Part shown: positions 33,650 to 42,551 of the stretch, one piece after another | Layout: each line of letters opens with the position of its first letter | How positions within the stretch are numbered: the stretch's first letter is position 1 | Assembly: GCA_965227145.1 (NCBI GenBank) | Contig: OZ245730.1 | Span: 1,798,001 to 1,862,000 of the forward strand | DNA length: 64,000 nucleotides | Direction of reading: 5' to 3' | DNA from: JACKAQ01 sp965227145 | GTDB taxonomy: Bacteria > Calditrichota > Calditrichia > RBG-13-44-9 > J075 | The notes under the pieces: generated by a model | What the model was told of the DNA's origin: nothing | Seen by the model: the letters and a program-made list of their open reading frames with translations, nothing else | The model's database searches: none | Translations under genes and position numbers: made by a program

Positions 33650-34449
33650 AACAATTAGTTCCAATTGTAAAGAATCAATTTCGATGTGTTTTACAAACAT
33701 TAACAGTAAAAATATGGATAGGTATTGTAATTGTTTACTTGCTTATATTGGTAGTAACATTGGATGTTGATACTTTTAAGAATGGGTTCATATGGTCACT
33801 ATGGGGAAATGAAGACATTTTAATATATGAATTGATTCTTCCTATGAGTACTAAATTATTAATCATCATAGGCTTTTTTGTTTTTTTTCCTATTGGACTT
33901 TCAGATAATGCTGGTGTGTTAATACAGACATCATTCGTAAACTACTGTTTATCAAGGCCTGTTTCTCGTGCAACCTATATTTTCGGTCATTTAATAGGTA
34001 TTTTCATGGCATATATGATTTTTGCGGGAATATTTGTCACATTGATAATTTTAATATTAGGTTTAAAATCTGGAATCTATTACCACGTTTTTATTCTCAA
34101 GCAAATATTATATGTTCCCCTTGCTTGGAATATGCATGCATTGCTGCTGTTTTTAGTACTAACTACACGTTCTAAAGGAGCTGGTTCTGTCGCAGTACTG
34201 GTATACTATTTTGGTTTATCTCAACTTCTAAACAAACGTACAAATGGCGGCAATTGGGGGGAAAAACTAACTAATATTACTCTTGATGGTTTATCACACG
34301 TTCTTCCTCCAGTAGTTGATATTTCAACGATTGTTACGGAACAAGTAAATGGTAGTGCACATTTATATCAATCACTCTTTATAGCAATATTATCAACATT
34401 TGTTTTATCAATTGCTGCAGTTATTGTATATCGGCGTATGGAGTTTTGA
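33646..34449 (+). CDS. ABC transporter permease (ABC-2 type)
   Basis: A 267-residue inner-membrane protein with six hydrophobic segments, beginning with IWIGIVIVYLLILVVTL and ending with LSTFVLSIAAVIVYRRMEF. The central SRPVSRATYIFGHLIGIF is typical of ABC-2 permeases. It starts at an ATGA overlap with the ATPase gene, so they are a pair. There is no peptidase domain or separate exporter component. Base composition is AT-rich like the two genes before it. Confidence 0.82.
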   Translation: MKQLVPIVKNQFRCVLQTLTVKIWIGIVIVYLLILVVTLDVDTFKNGFIWSLWGNEDILIYELILPMSTKLLIIIGFFVFFPIGLSDNAGVLIQTSFVNYCLSRPVSRATYIFGHLIGIFMAYMIFAGIFVTLIILILGLKSGIYYHVFILKQILYVPLAWNMHALLLFLVLTTRSKGAGSVAVLVYYFGLSQLLNKRTNGGNWGEKLTNITLDGLSHVLPPVVDISTIVTEQVNGSAHLYQSLFIAILSTFVLSIAAVIVYRRMEF

Positions 34450-34535
34450 TTAATTTATTAGAATAATTCGTTAATGTACATTGAATCTCTATTTACTAAA
34501 GCAATTGGGAAAGGTCAATTAACATTGACAAAACG

Positions 34536-35279
34536 ATGATGGCTATTCGATTCAACTACCAACAAGCGTGTCCCCAAAAATTATTGTCGAAAGCTCTACT
34601 TACAATAATTTGTAAGATTAAACTACTCATGGTTTTTTTGATTATGAGCTTTATTTTGAATTCATGCTCGCCATGTTTCGAAAGTGAAGATAATTTATAT
34701 CCCAAAAAGCCGGAATTTGAAACATTAGACTCAGCTACTAAAATAGGTGATGTTTTTGGAAAATTGGAATACACACCCTGGTTTGGAACCGGCGGAATTT
34801 ATATCACCAATCAGTGGGATATTGAAAATCTGGACACCATCTATGTTTCCCAATTGGTGGGAACCCCCACTTGGTATCATGATTTTCCTCATGATGGCAA
34901 TGTGATCATTCATAATAAGATCGCCAGACAGTTCAAAATGCTCTGGCATGCCTGGGAAAAAGCAGGTGTTTTAACACAAGTTGTTTCCTGGGGGGGCAGC
35001 TATGCCAGCCGGAAGGTGAGAGGAAGCTGGTTTTACTTGAGTAGTCATACCTATGGTATTGCTTTTGACATTAACTATCAGGAAAATCCTTTTGGGGAAA
35101 CACCTGCACAAAAAGGGGAACATGGGTGTGTTTACGATCTGGTGCCAATTGCGCTTGAGCACGGATTTTATTGGGGTGGGCATTTTTGCCAGCCGGATGG
35201 CATGCACTTTGAAGTAGCGAAAGTCCTGGATAAAGATGAAATTACGGCATTAAAACAAAAATACGCATATCCCGGGTAA
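34536..35279 (+). CDS. M15-family peptidase, probable lipoprotein
   Basis: A 247-residue protein. A lipoprotein-like segment (LMVFLIMSFILNSC) lies about residues 30-43, so the true start may be internal; no good ribosome binding site precedes 34536. The C-terminal domain carries the zinc-peptidase pattern of M15 D-Ala-D-Ala carboxypeptidases or L-Ala-D-Glu endopeptidases: SSHTYGIAFDIN (metal His and Asp) and GMHFEV (second His). It should cleave peptidoglycan peptides, or less likely the exported peptide. It follows the ABC permease after 86 bp. Base composition rises toward the genome average within this gene. Confidence 0.78.
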   Translation: MMAIRFNYQQACPQKLLSKALLTIICKIKLLMVFLIMSFILNSCSPCFESEDNLYPKKPEFETLDSATKIGDVFGKLEYTPWFGTGGIYITNQWDIENLDTIYVSQLVGTPTWYHDFPHDGNVIIHNKIARQFKMLWHAWEKAGVLTQVVSWGGSYASRKVRGSWFYLSSHTYGIAFDINYQENPFGETPAQKGEHGCVYDLVPIALEHGFYWGGHFCQPDGMHFEVAKVLDKDEITALKQKYAYPG

Positions 35280-35304
35280 TCAATAAGTCCAATTAGGCAA
35301 ACAA

Positions 35305-37224
35305 ATGAAAACAAATATTATCATCAGAGCATTGTTCCTTGGTGCGTTTATTTTACTATTGTTTACCCCATTCGCCGGGTCGCCGACATTGCTTGATGGT
35401 ATGGATAATTCACGTTTTTCTTATTTTGCGGCCTTATCAATAACGACTTTGCTATTTGCCGGTGTTGGTATATTCACCGGGGTTGATCAAAAGAAACTTG
35501 CCTTAAACTTCATTGATCTGTTTATCGCCCTGTTTCTTTTTTATTCCGCTGTCCGGTTGCTTTTCACGGAATACACTACTTTTTATAATTTTCACTTTTT
35601 GAGCCAACTCTACCTGACATTTATATATTTTTGTGTCAAATGGCTTGCTCAAACCCCTGAGTGCCTGCCAGAAAACCGTTATGTGCAATTGCTGATTACC
35701 GGGTTTCTGATAACAGGGTTGTTCCAGGCAAGCATCGGGCTGATGCAGTTTTACGGTTTGATGCAATCCTATTCCATGTTTAAAGTGGTTGGCACTTTTG
35801 GCAATCCCAATCATTATGCCGCCTACCTGGTTTCCGTGCTGCCGCTGGCCTTCGGGGTGTATTTGTTCTTGGACGATTCAAAGCTTGGTTTGCGCTGGCT
35901 CAAATACCTCGGCGTAGTTACGGCGATGGCGATTATCCTGGTGCTACCGGGAACACAAACACGGGCGGCCTGGCTGGCCGGTGGAGTGGGTGTGGGTTTA
36001 GTGCTGGCAATAAAATATAATGTTTTGGGGCGGATCCGGGCGACACTCAGTCACTTCTGGAAAGTTACTGCTGCTTTTGCAGGAATCATTGTGGTTCTGT
36101 TCGTACTTGTCAGCGTTCTATTTCATTTAAAACCTGATTCTGCTGCCGGGCGGTTGTTAATCTGGAAAATTACAGCCAATATGATCGCGGAAAAACCGCT
36201 CTTCGGGATTGGTTATGATCGCTATGCGGTTGATTACAACCATTATCAGGCGGCCTATTTTAACGGCGGGTTGCGTTCAGAAACAGAACAACGGCTAGCA
36301 CAGCATACCAAACACGCGCACAATGATTATCTGCAAATTTTTGCCGAGGGTGGGTTTATCGGAATTCTGTTGTTTTGCGGGATGATCTTCAGCGCGCTGT
36401 TTGCCGGAGCTCCCCAAAAGTGGACGCCAATCTCGCAAAAAAGCGGTGTTACGGAATTGCGAATCGCTATGCAGGCTTCCCTGTTGGCAATTCTGGTCAA
36501 TGCGCTTTTTTTCTTTCCCATGAAAGTATTGGAAACCAGCCTGCATTTATACTTTCTGTTAGGACTCATTTCCGCGACTTTTAGTTGTAAATCAGTGATC
36601 CATTTCGAACTGAAGCAGGTATTGTTAAAAGCTTATGGGGTCTTCATTTTGTGTTTCGCCATATATTTTGGTTATCAGATACACCAACAAAAAACAGCAT
36701 ACGCGAATTGGCAAACTGCTGGGCAGTTGGCAGCTTTGGGGGATTCTGTGCGGGCGTTGTCAACAGCAGAAGAAGCTTTCCCGGTTCTGAAAAATAATGG
36801 GGAATTCCTGTTCTTTTATGGCGGGTTGCTGTATAAAAGCAGCCGGTTTAAAGACGCCCTGAGTATATTAAACGAGAGCCGAAAACGGTTTACCGACCCA
36901 AATCTGGAAATATTGCTGGCAGAAACCTTCCGGGAATTGGGCGAATTCGACAAAGTTGTCGGGCATTTGCAGATATCAATAAATATGGTGCCGCATAAAT
37001 TCCATGCGCGTTATTTATTGGCAAAACATTATGCAGATCGCGGTGATACCGCATCGGCTGTAAACCTGGCAAAGGAAATTCTTGATCTGCCGGTGAAAGT
37101 GTCGTCAACTGCGGTTCATGAAATCAAGGATAAAGCGCAACAATTATTGAATTCACAAAAAATAAAAATTGAAAGGACATTACCTGATGGATTACAGCCA
37201 CATACGGTTATTCCTCCACAATAA
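35305..37224 (+). CDS. O-antigen ligase-like membrane protein with TPR tail
   Basis: A 639-residue protein with about 12 membrane segments. The Wzy/WaaL-type core has GTFGNPNHYAAYLVSVLPLA, GTQTRAAWLAGG and a periplasmic loop with GRLLIWKITANMI then HAHNDYLQIFAEGGF. The C-terminal 170 residues are soluble helices resembling TPR repeats (LETSLHLYF.. to the end). Such proteins transfer or polymerise lipid-linked glycans at the periplasmic face; several also glycosylate proteins. Its place between the M15 peptidase and a MauE-like protein is unusual. The gene ends inside the start region of the next one. Confidence 0.83.
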   Translation: MKTNIIIRALFLGAFILLLFTPFAGSPTLLDGMDNSRFSYFAALSITTLLFAGVGIFTGVDQKKLALNFIDLFIALFLFYSAVRLLFTEYTTFYNFHFLSQLYLTFIYFCVKWLAQTPECLPENRYVQLLITGFLITGLFQASIGLMQFYGLMQSYSMFKVVGTFGNPNHYAAYLVSVLPLAFGVYLFLDDSKLGLRWLKYLGVVTAMAIILVLPGTQTRAAWLAGGVGVGLVLAIKYNVLGRIRATLSHFWKVTAAFAGIIVVLFVLVSVLFHLKPDSAAGRLLIWKITANMIAEKPLFGIGYDRYAVDYNHYQAAYFNGGLRSETEQRLAQHTKHAHNDYLQIFAEGGFIGILLFCGMIFSALFAGAPQKWTPISQKSGVTELRIAMQASLLAILVNALFFFPMKVLETSLHLYFLLGLISATFSCKSVIHFELKQVLLKAYGVFILCFAIYFGYQIHQQKTAYANWQTAGQLAALGDSVRALSTAEEAFPVLKNNGEFLFFYGGLLYKSSRFKDALSILNESRKRFTDPNLEILLAETFRELGEFDKVVGHLQISINMVPHKFHARYLLAKHYADRGDTASAVNLAKEILDLPVKVSSTAVHEIKDKAQQLLNSQKIKIERTLPDGLQPHTVIPPQ

Positions 37225-37681
37225 ACGCCTGCAATCGGGGCTTCGTATCACGCTTGGGCTTATATTTCTGGTTGCGGGGCTGGCAAAAATTTTTGATATG
37301 GCTGGTTTTGTGCAAACAATTAATCAATACGATATTGTCCCGGCCAATTTCCATCCATCGCTGGCGATGCTTATCGCCTATGGCGAGGTAGCCCTGGGGT
37401 TGATGCTCTTGCTGAGCTTTTATCAGAGACTTGCCTTATTTGCGGGCAGTATTTTAATCGTGCTGTTCAGTGGTGTTTCCCTATATTATTACCTGAAAAC
37501 CGGTAATACCGCTGACTGTGGCTGTTTTGGCAAGCTGCTGGCGCGGCAAAACAACTGGCAATTATTTGTTGAGAATGCCGTTATTTTGGGCGCCTTGCTG
37601 GTTTGTTGGAAATTTTCTCCGAATACGGAAAAAACGCAGCCGCAAACTGCTGCCATTGAACATACAAAAGTGAATACCTGA
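37187..37681 (+). CDS. MauE/DoxX-family redox membrane protein
   Basis: A 164-residue four-helix membrane protein of the MauE/DoxX group: FLVAGLAKIFDMAGFVQTI in the first helix, then TADCGCFGKLL with a CxC pair near the membrane surface. MauE-type proteins help form or transfer disulfides in the periplasm. I chose the ATG at 37187, with GAAAGGAC about 8 bp upstream. It overlaps the preceding O-antigen ligase gene and ends in TGATG with the RND start, so it is translationally coupled to the pump. A link to the cysteine peptides is inference. Confidence 0.78.
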   Translation: MDYSHIRLFLHNKRLQSGLRITLGLIFLVAGLAKIFDMAGFVQTINQYDIVPANFHPSLAMLIAYGEVALGLMLLLSFYQRLALFAGSILIVLFSGVSLYYYLKTGNTADCGCFGKLLARQNNWQLFVENAVILGALLVCWKFSPNTEKTQPQTAAIEHTKVNT

Positions 37682-40600
37682 TGCCCATCTCCCAAACCGC
37701 CGTCCGCCGCCCGATAGCCACGGTCATGTTTTTTGTTGCCGTGGTATTGCTGGGCATTATTTCCCTGCAGCAACTGGCGGTGGATTTGCTGCCGGACATC
37801 AGCTATCCGCGCCTGCTGGTGCGCACGGCGATGGGGGATGCCGCGCCGGAAGAAGTGGTGGCGTTTGTCACCCGGCCGGTGGAGCAGGCGCTGGGCGGGG
37901 TGAGCGGGGTAAAGCGCATCATCAGCCGCAGCCGCGAGGGGCTTTCGCTGGTGACGCTGGAATTTTACTGGGGGCGCAACATGGATTATGCGGCGCTTTC
38001 GGTGCGGGAAAAGCTGGATGATATTCGCACGCTGCTGCCGGAACGGGCGGAACGTCCCCAGGTGCTGCGGCTGGATCCTTCGGCGCGTCCCATTATGGAA
38101 GTGGCGGCCGGTGGGGTGGAAATCGGGCGTTTGACGGAGCTTTCCCGGCAGATCATCCGCCGCCGGCTGGAGCAGCTTCCCGGGGTGGCACTGGTGGAAA
38201 TTGCCGGGGGCGTCGAACGGCACATCGAGGTGCAGGTGGATCCCCAACAACTGCTCACCCAGAATATCACCATCGATCAGATCAGCGCTGCGTTGCGCAA
38301 CAACAACCTTTCCGCCAGCGGCGGCACCGTCAAAAAAGGGCGCTACCGATTTGCCATCCGTCTGGAAGGGGAGTTTGAATCGCCGGAAGATATCCGGCAA
38401 ACTGCCGTCACCAATACCATTGCCAGACAACCGGTTCTGCTGGGCGATATCGCCCGGATTCATTACCTGCCGGAAGACCCGGAATCGCTGACGCGGCTAG
38501 GCGGGCAGGCGGTGGTGGGATTGCTGATCACCAAAGCCGCCGGAACCAATACCGTGCAGGTCAGCCGGGAAATACGCCGGGTGCTGGCGGAAATCCGCGC
38601 GGAAATTCCCGAAATCACGTTTGAGATCGTAGCGCAACAGGCGGATTTTATTGAGGACAGCATTGCCAATGTGTTTTCCACGCTGATATGGGGCGGGGTG
38701 CTGGCGCTGCTGGCGCTGGTGTTTTTCCTGGGCAACTTGCGCCACCCGCTGAACATCGGCATCTCCATGCCGGTATCGATCATCGCAACGTTTGTGGCGC
38801 TGCGGGCTGCGGATGTCAGCCTTAACCTGGTCTCGCTGGGCGGGCTGGCGCTGGGCATCGGCATGCTGGTGGATAATTCAATTGTGGTGCTTGAAAACAT
38901 CTTCCGCCTCCGCGAAGATGGGCAGGACTGGGTGAATGCTGCCATCAACGGCGCAGCGGAGGTGGCCATGCCGGTCACTGCATCCACCCTGACCACCTGC
39001 GCGGTGTTTCTGCCGGTGATTTATGTGGAAGGCATTACCGGACAACTGTTCCGCGACCAGTCGCTGGCGGTGGTGTTTTCGCTATTGGCATCGCTGGTGG
39101 TGGCGCTGACCCTGCTGCCGGTGCTGGCCAGCCGTTTCCGGGGACGACCGCAAATTGTTGCCGGTGCTTTTGGGGCAGAAAACCCGTTGCCGAAAACGCC
39201 AAAAAAGGGTATCTTTCAGCGGATCAAAAACATTGTGGTATTTCCGGTAATTTTTCTGATCACCGGAGCGGTGGAAACCGGGCGCAGCGTTGCCGGGCTG
39301 TATCTGCGGCTTTCCGCGCCGCTGTTCCGTTGGTTTGAACGCGGATTGAATGCGCTGTATCGCGCTTACCATCGCGGATTGCTGCTGGCGCTGGACCGCA
39401 AGGCAGCAGTGCTTTCCGCTTCGTTGATTGTGCTGCTGGCGACGGTGTTGCTGGCGTTGAACCTCAACCGGGAATTGCTGCCGCAATTATATCCCAATGA
39501 ACTGCGGCTGAATATTGAACTACCGGCGGATGCCACGCTCTACCAGGTGTCGGATGTGGTCGCTGCGATTGAGGAGCAGTTGCTGGCTGATCCGGCGGTG
39601 GCGCAGGTGTTCAGCCAGACCGGTTCGCCGCAAACCCTGTTTTCCACGGCAGATGTGGGTGGAGTAAACAGGGCAACCCTGATCATCCGGCGGAATGTGT
39701 CCGGCAGTGTTCCGGCGGATGCTTTTGCGGAATATTTGCGGCGCAATTTGCCGCAGCAATATCGCTATATTGCCGTGTTCGAAAACAGCGACGCCACTTA
39801 CCGGGAAATGCTCGGGCTGGAAGCCAGCGATTTGCAGATTGATGTTTCCGGCGAATTTTTCCCGGCGATTCTACCGGTTGCCGAACAGTTCCGGGAGCAG
39901 TTGGCGGCGCAGCCGGGATTTGCTGATGTGCGGCTCTCCCGTCAGGATGGCGCATGGCAATATATTATTTCGGTGGATCGCAGTCGTGCCGCGCTTTACG
40001 GCGTGGATACCCGGCAAATTGCCGAAGCGCTGCAAACCAAAGTGAGCGGCATTGTGGCGACGCAAATCAAATCGGGCGACCGGAATATTGATGTAACGGT
40101 GCGTCCCGGTCTGGCGCAGCGCGATAGCTGGGCGGATTTTTATAACACGATGCTGAACATCCCCCTTAATTCTTCAGACGGGGGAAATATGGCGCTGCCG
40201 CTGCGGGAGTTGATCCGCCATCGCAAGGTGCAGGCTGTGGATGAACTGCTGCGACAGGATCAGGAAACGCTCATCCGCATCGATGCGGCCATCAGCGGTA
40301 TTTCCCGCAACGAGGCGATTGCCCGCGTTCAGCAGTTGATTGGTGATTTCCGGCAACGGCTGGATGCCGAACAGGTTTCCGGTGTGCGGCTGGGCATCGG
40401 AGGGCAACAGGCGGATATTCGCGCGGCAACCACCGGCATCGCTTATGCGTTGCTGCTGTCTATCGCGTTGGTTTATATGATTCTGGCTGCCCAGTTTGAA
40501 TCGCTGCGCTATCCGCTGCTGATAATGCTGGCGGTGCCGTTTGGCATGATCGGGGCTGTCTGGCTGCTGGCGATTACCGGGAACAGCCTGAATATTATAT

Positions 40601-40917
40601 CCGGGATCGGCTTTGTGGTGCTCACCGGCATTGTGGTGAACGATGCCATTATCAAGGTGGATTTTATCAATCAGGCGCGCCGGAACGGGCTTCCGCTCCG
40701 CGATGCGATTCTGGATGCCGGCGCCAAACGTTTTCGCCCGATTTTGATTACGACCATTACCACAGTGCTGGGTTTGCTGCCGATGGTGCTGGTTGGCGGC
40801 AGCGGTGCGGAACTCCGCGCTTCGCTGGCGATTGCGGTTATCGGCGGGCTTTCGCTGGCAACCGTGCTGACGCTGATCCTTATCCCGGTGGTTTATGAAG
40901 CGATAAGCCGTAAGTAG
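37681..40917 (+). CDS. RND efflux permease 1
   Basis: A 1078-residue inner-membrane RND transporter with the usual plan of 12 membrane helices and two large periplasmic loops. The proton-relay helix reads GIGMLVDNSIVVLEN: the first Asp is kept, the second is Asn, and the position equal to AcrB Lys940 is in GIVVNDAIIKVDF. A cytoplasmic insert near residue 500 carries PLPKTPKKG. It is the intact version of the gene whose 5' end is also found at 30552. An adaptor and a second permease follow; no TolC-type channel is in the window. Confidence 0.93.
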   Translation: MPISQTAVRRPIATVMFFVAVVLLGIISLQQLAVDLLPDISYPRLLVRTAMGDAAPEEVVAFVTRPVEQALGGVSGVKRIISRSREGLSLVTLEFYWGRNMDYAALSVREKLDDIRTLLPERAERPQVLRLDPSARPIMEVAAGGVEIGRLTELSRQIIRRRLEQLPGVALVEIAGGVERHIEVQVDPQQLLTQNITIDQISAALRNNNLSASGGTVKKGRYRFAIRLEGEFESPEDIRQTAVTNTIARQPVLLGDIARIHYLPEDPESLTRLGGQAVVGLLITKAAGTNTVQVSREIRRVLAEIRAEIPEITFEIVAQQADFIEDSIANVFSTLIWGGVLALLALVFFLGNLRHPLNIGISMPVSIIATFVALRAADVSLNLVSLGGLALGIGMLVDNSIVVLENIFRLREDGQDWVNAAINGAAEVAMPVTASTLTTCAVFLPVIYVEGITGQLFRDQSLAVVFSLLASLVVALTLLPVLASRFRGRPQIVAGAFGAENPLPKTPKKGIFQRIKNIVVFPVIFLITGAVETGRSVAGLYLRLSAPLFRWFERGLNALYRAYHRGLLLALDRKAAVLSASLIVLLATVLLALNLNRELLPQLYPNELRLNIELPADATLYQVSDVVAAIEEQLLADPAVAQVFSQTGSPQTLFSTADVGGVNRATLIIRRNVSGSVPADAFAEYLRRNLPQQYRYIAVFENSDATYREMLGLEASDLQIDVSGEFFPAILPVAEQFREQLAAQPGFADVRLSRQDGAWQYIISVDRSRAALYGVDTRQIAEALQTKVSGIVATQIKSGDRNIDVTVRPGLAQRDSWADFYNTMLNIPLNSSDGGNMALPLRELIRHRKVQAVDELLRQDQETLIRIDAAISGISRNEAIARVQQLIGDFRQRLDAEQVSGVRLGIGGQQADIRAATTGIAYALLLSIALVYMILAAQFESLRYPLLIMLAVPFGMIGAVWLLAITGNSLNIISGIGFVVLTGIVVNDAIIKVDFINQARRNGLPLRDAILDAGAKRFRPILITTITTVLGLLPMVLVGGSGAELRASLAIAVIGGLSLATVLTLILIPVVYEAISRK

Positions 40918-40918
40918 A

Positions 40919-40936
40919 GGCGCTTCATGAAGCGCC
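40919..40936. repeat. 18-bp perfect palindrome after RND permease 1
   Basis: GGCGCTTCATGAAGCGCC is fully self-complementary and starts 2 bp after the stop codon. TTAAAAAGG follows, with no T-run, so termination is possible but not clear. Confidence 0.7.
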
Positions 40937-40992
40937 TTAAAAAGGATATGGATTTACAAAAAACTGGTGGTTGAGCGTAGTCGAAACCACTG

Positions 40993-41048
40993 TTAAAAGT
41001 TAAAAGTTAAAAGGTAAAAGTTAAAAGTTGAAAGTTGAAAGGTAAAAG
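40993..41048. repeat. Simple AAAAGTTAAAAG-type repeat run
   Basis: Irregular repeats of GTTAAAA, GGTAAAA and GTTGAAA. This kind of low-complexity run is also found in the peptide leaders as pyrimidine-rich tracts. Confidence 0.7.
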
Positions 41049-41249
41049 GCTTGTCCTGAGCACAGCCGAAGGGTAAAAGCTTGAACTGTAAGAGGCGAGG
41101 GGCGAAGAGTGAGGAACGAAAAGTGAAAAGCGAGAAGCGAAACGACAGAAATAACAGAAACAACAGAAACAAGGACCAACTCAAAAGCCAAAAGCCAGAA
41201 TCCAACCCTTCGGCAAGGCTCAGGGTCCGTTAAACTAAAAACAGAAACC

Positions 41250-42482
41250 ATGAAAAAATACGCACGAACATTTTTTATCCTCTTAATGATTGCAATTATT
41301 GCGCTGTTGTATGACCAATACCGGAAACTGGGCAATACAGAAGCGGAGAACCGGGCCATTTCGCAGGAGCAGAAGCAGGTGAAACCGGTTGCTGTTAGTG
41401 TTGCCAATGCATTTGTGGGCGAGATGGTGCAATACATCACCGCAACCGGGAATACGGAAGCCAAACAATTTGTCGATGTGAAGCCGCTGATCAGTGCGCG
41501 GGTGATGGCTGTCCACGTTCGCGACGGTCAGCCGGTTGCCAACGGCGCGGTTCTGGTTGATCTGGATGATCGCGAATACAGGGTCGCGGTTGCGGAAGCC
41601 CGGGCAACCCTGCTCAACGCCCGTGCGGAGTATGCCCTGCGCATGTCCGAAATCCGCGATGATCAGAAGATTTCCGGTGATATTGCCGGAACAAACGGCT
41701 TTCATGCAGCGACGGAGCAATTCCAGATTTTCCGCGAAAAATACAGCAACGGCGAAATTCCGGAAGCAGAATACCGTCAGGCTGAACGCCGCTACCTCGC
41801 CGAAAAAGTGTTTTCCGGAGAAAACCGGGATGACCTGATTGCCCAGCAAAGCGGTCTGGCTGCGGCGGAAGCGCAATTTGCCCGGGCGGAATACGGGCTG
41901 GAAAATTGCCGGATTACCGCGCCGTTTTCCGGCATCATCGGCGATGTGCAGGTGCATCCCGGCGATGTGGTTTCCCCGGGACAAACGCTGTTTTCACTGG
42001 TCGATTTGCAGCGGCTGAAGCTGAAGCTGGCCATCCTCGAATCGGAATTCGGGTTTGTCCGGGAAAATGAAAATATTACCGCTGTCTTTCCGGCGTTCCC
42101 CGGTCGCGACTTCAGCGGAACGATTACCGGGATCAATCCGCAAATTGATCCGCAAACCCGCACCGGCAGCGTCGTCGCGGCAATCGATAATCCTGACGGA
42201 CTACTGAAATCAGGCATGTTTGGCGCAGCCAAAATTGTAGTGAATCGCTATCCCGGTCGCCTGATGGTGCCGCGCGCAGCAGTAGTGGAACGCGACCAGC
42301 GCAAGCTGGTGTTCATCGTTCGCGATGAAAAAGCTTTCTGGTGCTATGTGGACACCGGCTTGGAAAACGATGAATTTATTGAAGTTACCGGCTCCGCCTT
42401 TGACCTGAAACCCGGCGAACCGGTCATTGTGGACGGGCATTTTGCGCTCGCGCATAACGCCGACGTGATGATTCAAGAGTAG
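41250..42482 (+). CDS. RND efflux periplasmic adaptor (membrane fusion protein)
   Basis: A 410-residue adaptor with an N-terminal membrane anchor (TFFILLMIAIIALLYDQY), a lipoyl-like region (VRDGQPVANGAVLVDLDD), a helical hairpin, and the beta-barrel part (TAPFSGIIGDVQVHPGDVVS). It joins the permeases to an outer-membrane channel. It lies between two RND permease genes, so both may share it. The ribosome binding site is weak. Confidence 0.9.
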   Translation: MKKYARTFFILLMIAIIALLYDQYRKLGNTEAENRAISQEQKQVKPVAVSVANAFVGEMVQYITATGNTEAKQFVDVKPLISARVMAVHVRDGQPVANGAVLVDLDDREYRVAVAEARATLLNARAEYALRMSEIRDDQKISGDIAGTNGFHAATEQFQIFREKYSNGEIPEAEYRQAERRYLAEKVFSGENRDDLIAQQSGLAAAEAQFARAEYGLENCRITAPFSGIIGDVQVHPGDVVSPGQTLFSLVDLQRLKLKLAILESEFGFVRENENITAVFPAFPGRDFSGTITGINPQIDPQTRTGSVVAAIDNPDGLLKSGMFGAAKIVVNRYPGRLMVPRAAVVERDQRKLVFIVRDEKAFWCYVDTGLENDEFIEVTGSAFDLKPGEPVIVDGHFALAHNADVMIQE

Positions 42483-42551
42483 CTTCGTTCGGCAATTGGG
42501 GAACAGGAACAAGGAAAAACTCAAAATTCAAAACTCAATTACTCAACCACA

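Larger units (their letters stand above)
40918..41249. other. Intergenic region with palindrome and simple repeats
   Basis: There is no gene. It starts with an 18-bp palindrome (40919-40936), then a GGTGGTTGAGCGTAGTCGAA-type repeat, a GTTAAAA/GGTAAAA run (40993-41048), a CTTGTCCTGAGC..CCGAAGG element (41050-41072) and an AG-rich stretch. The gap splits the pump operon, but no clear promoter is seen. Confidence 0.55.
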
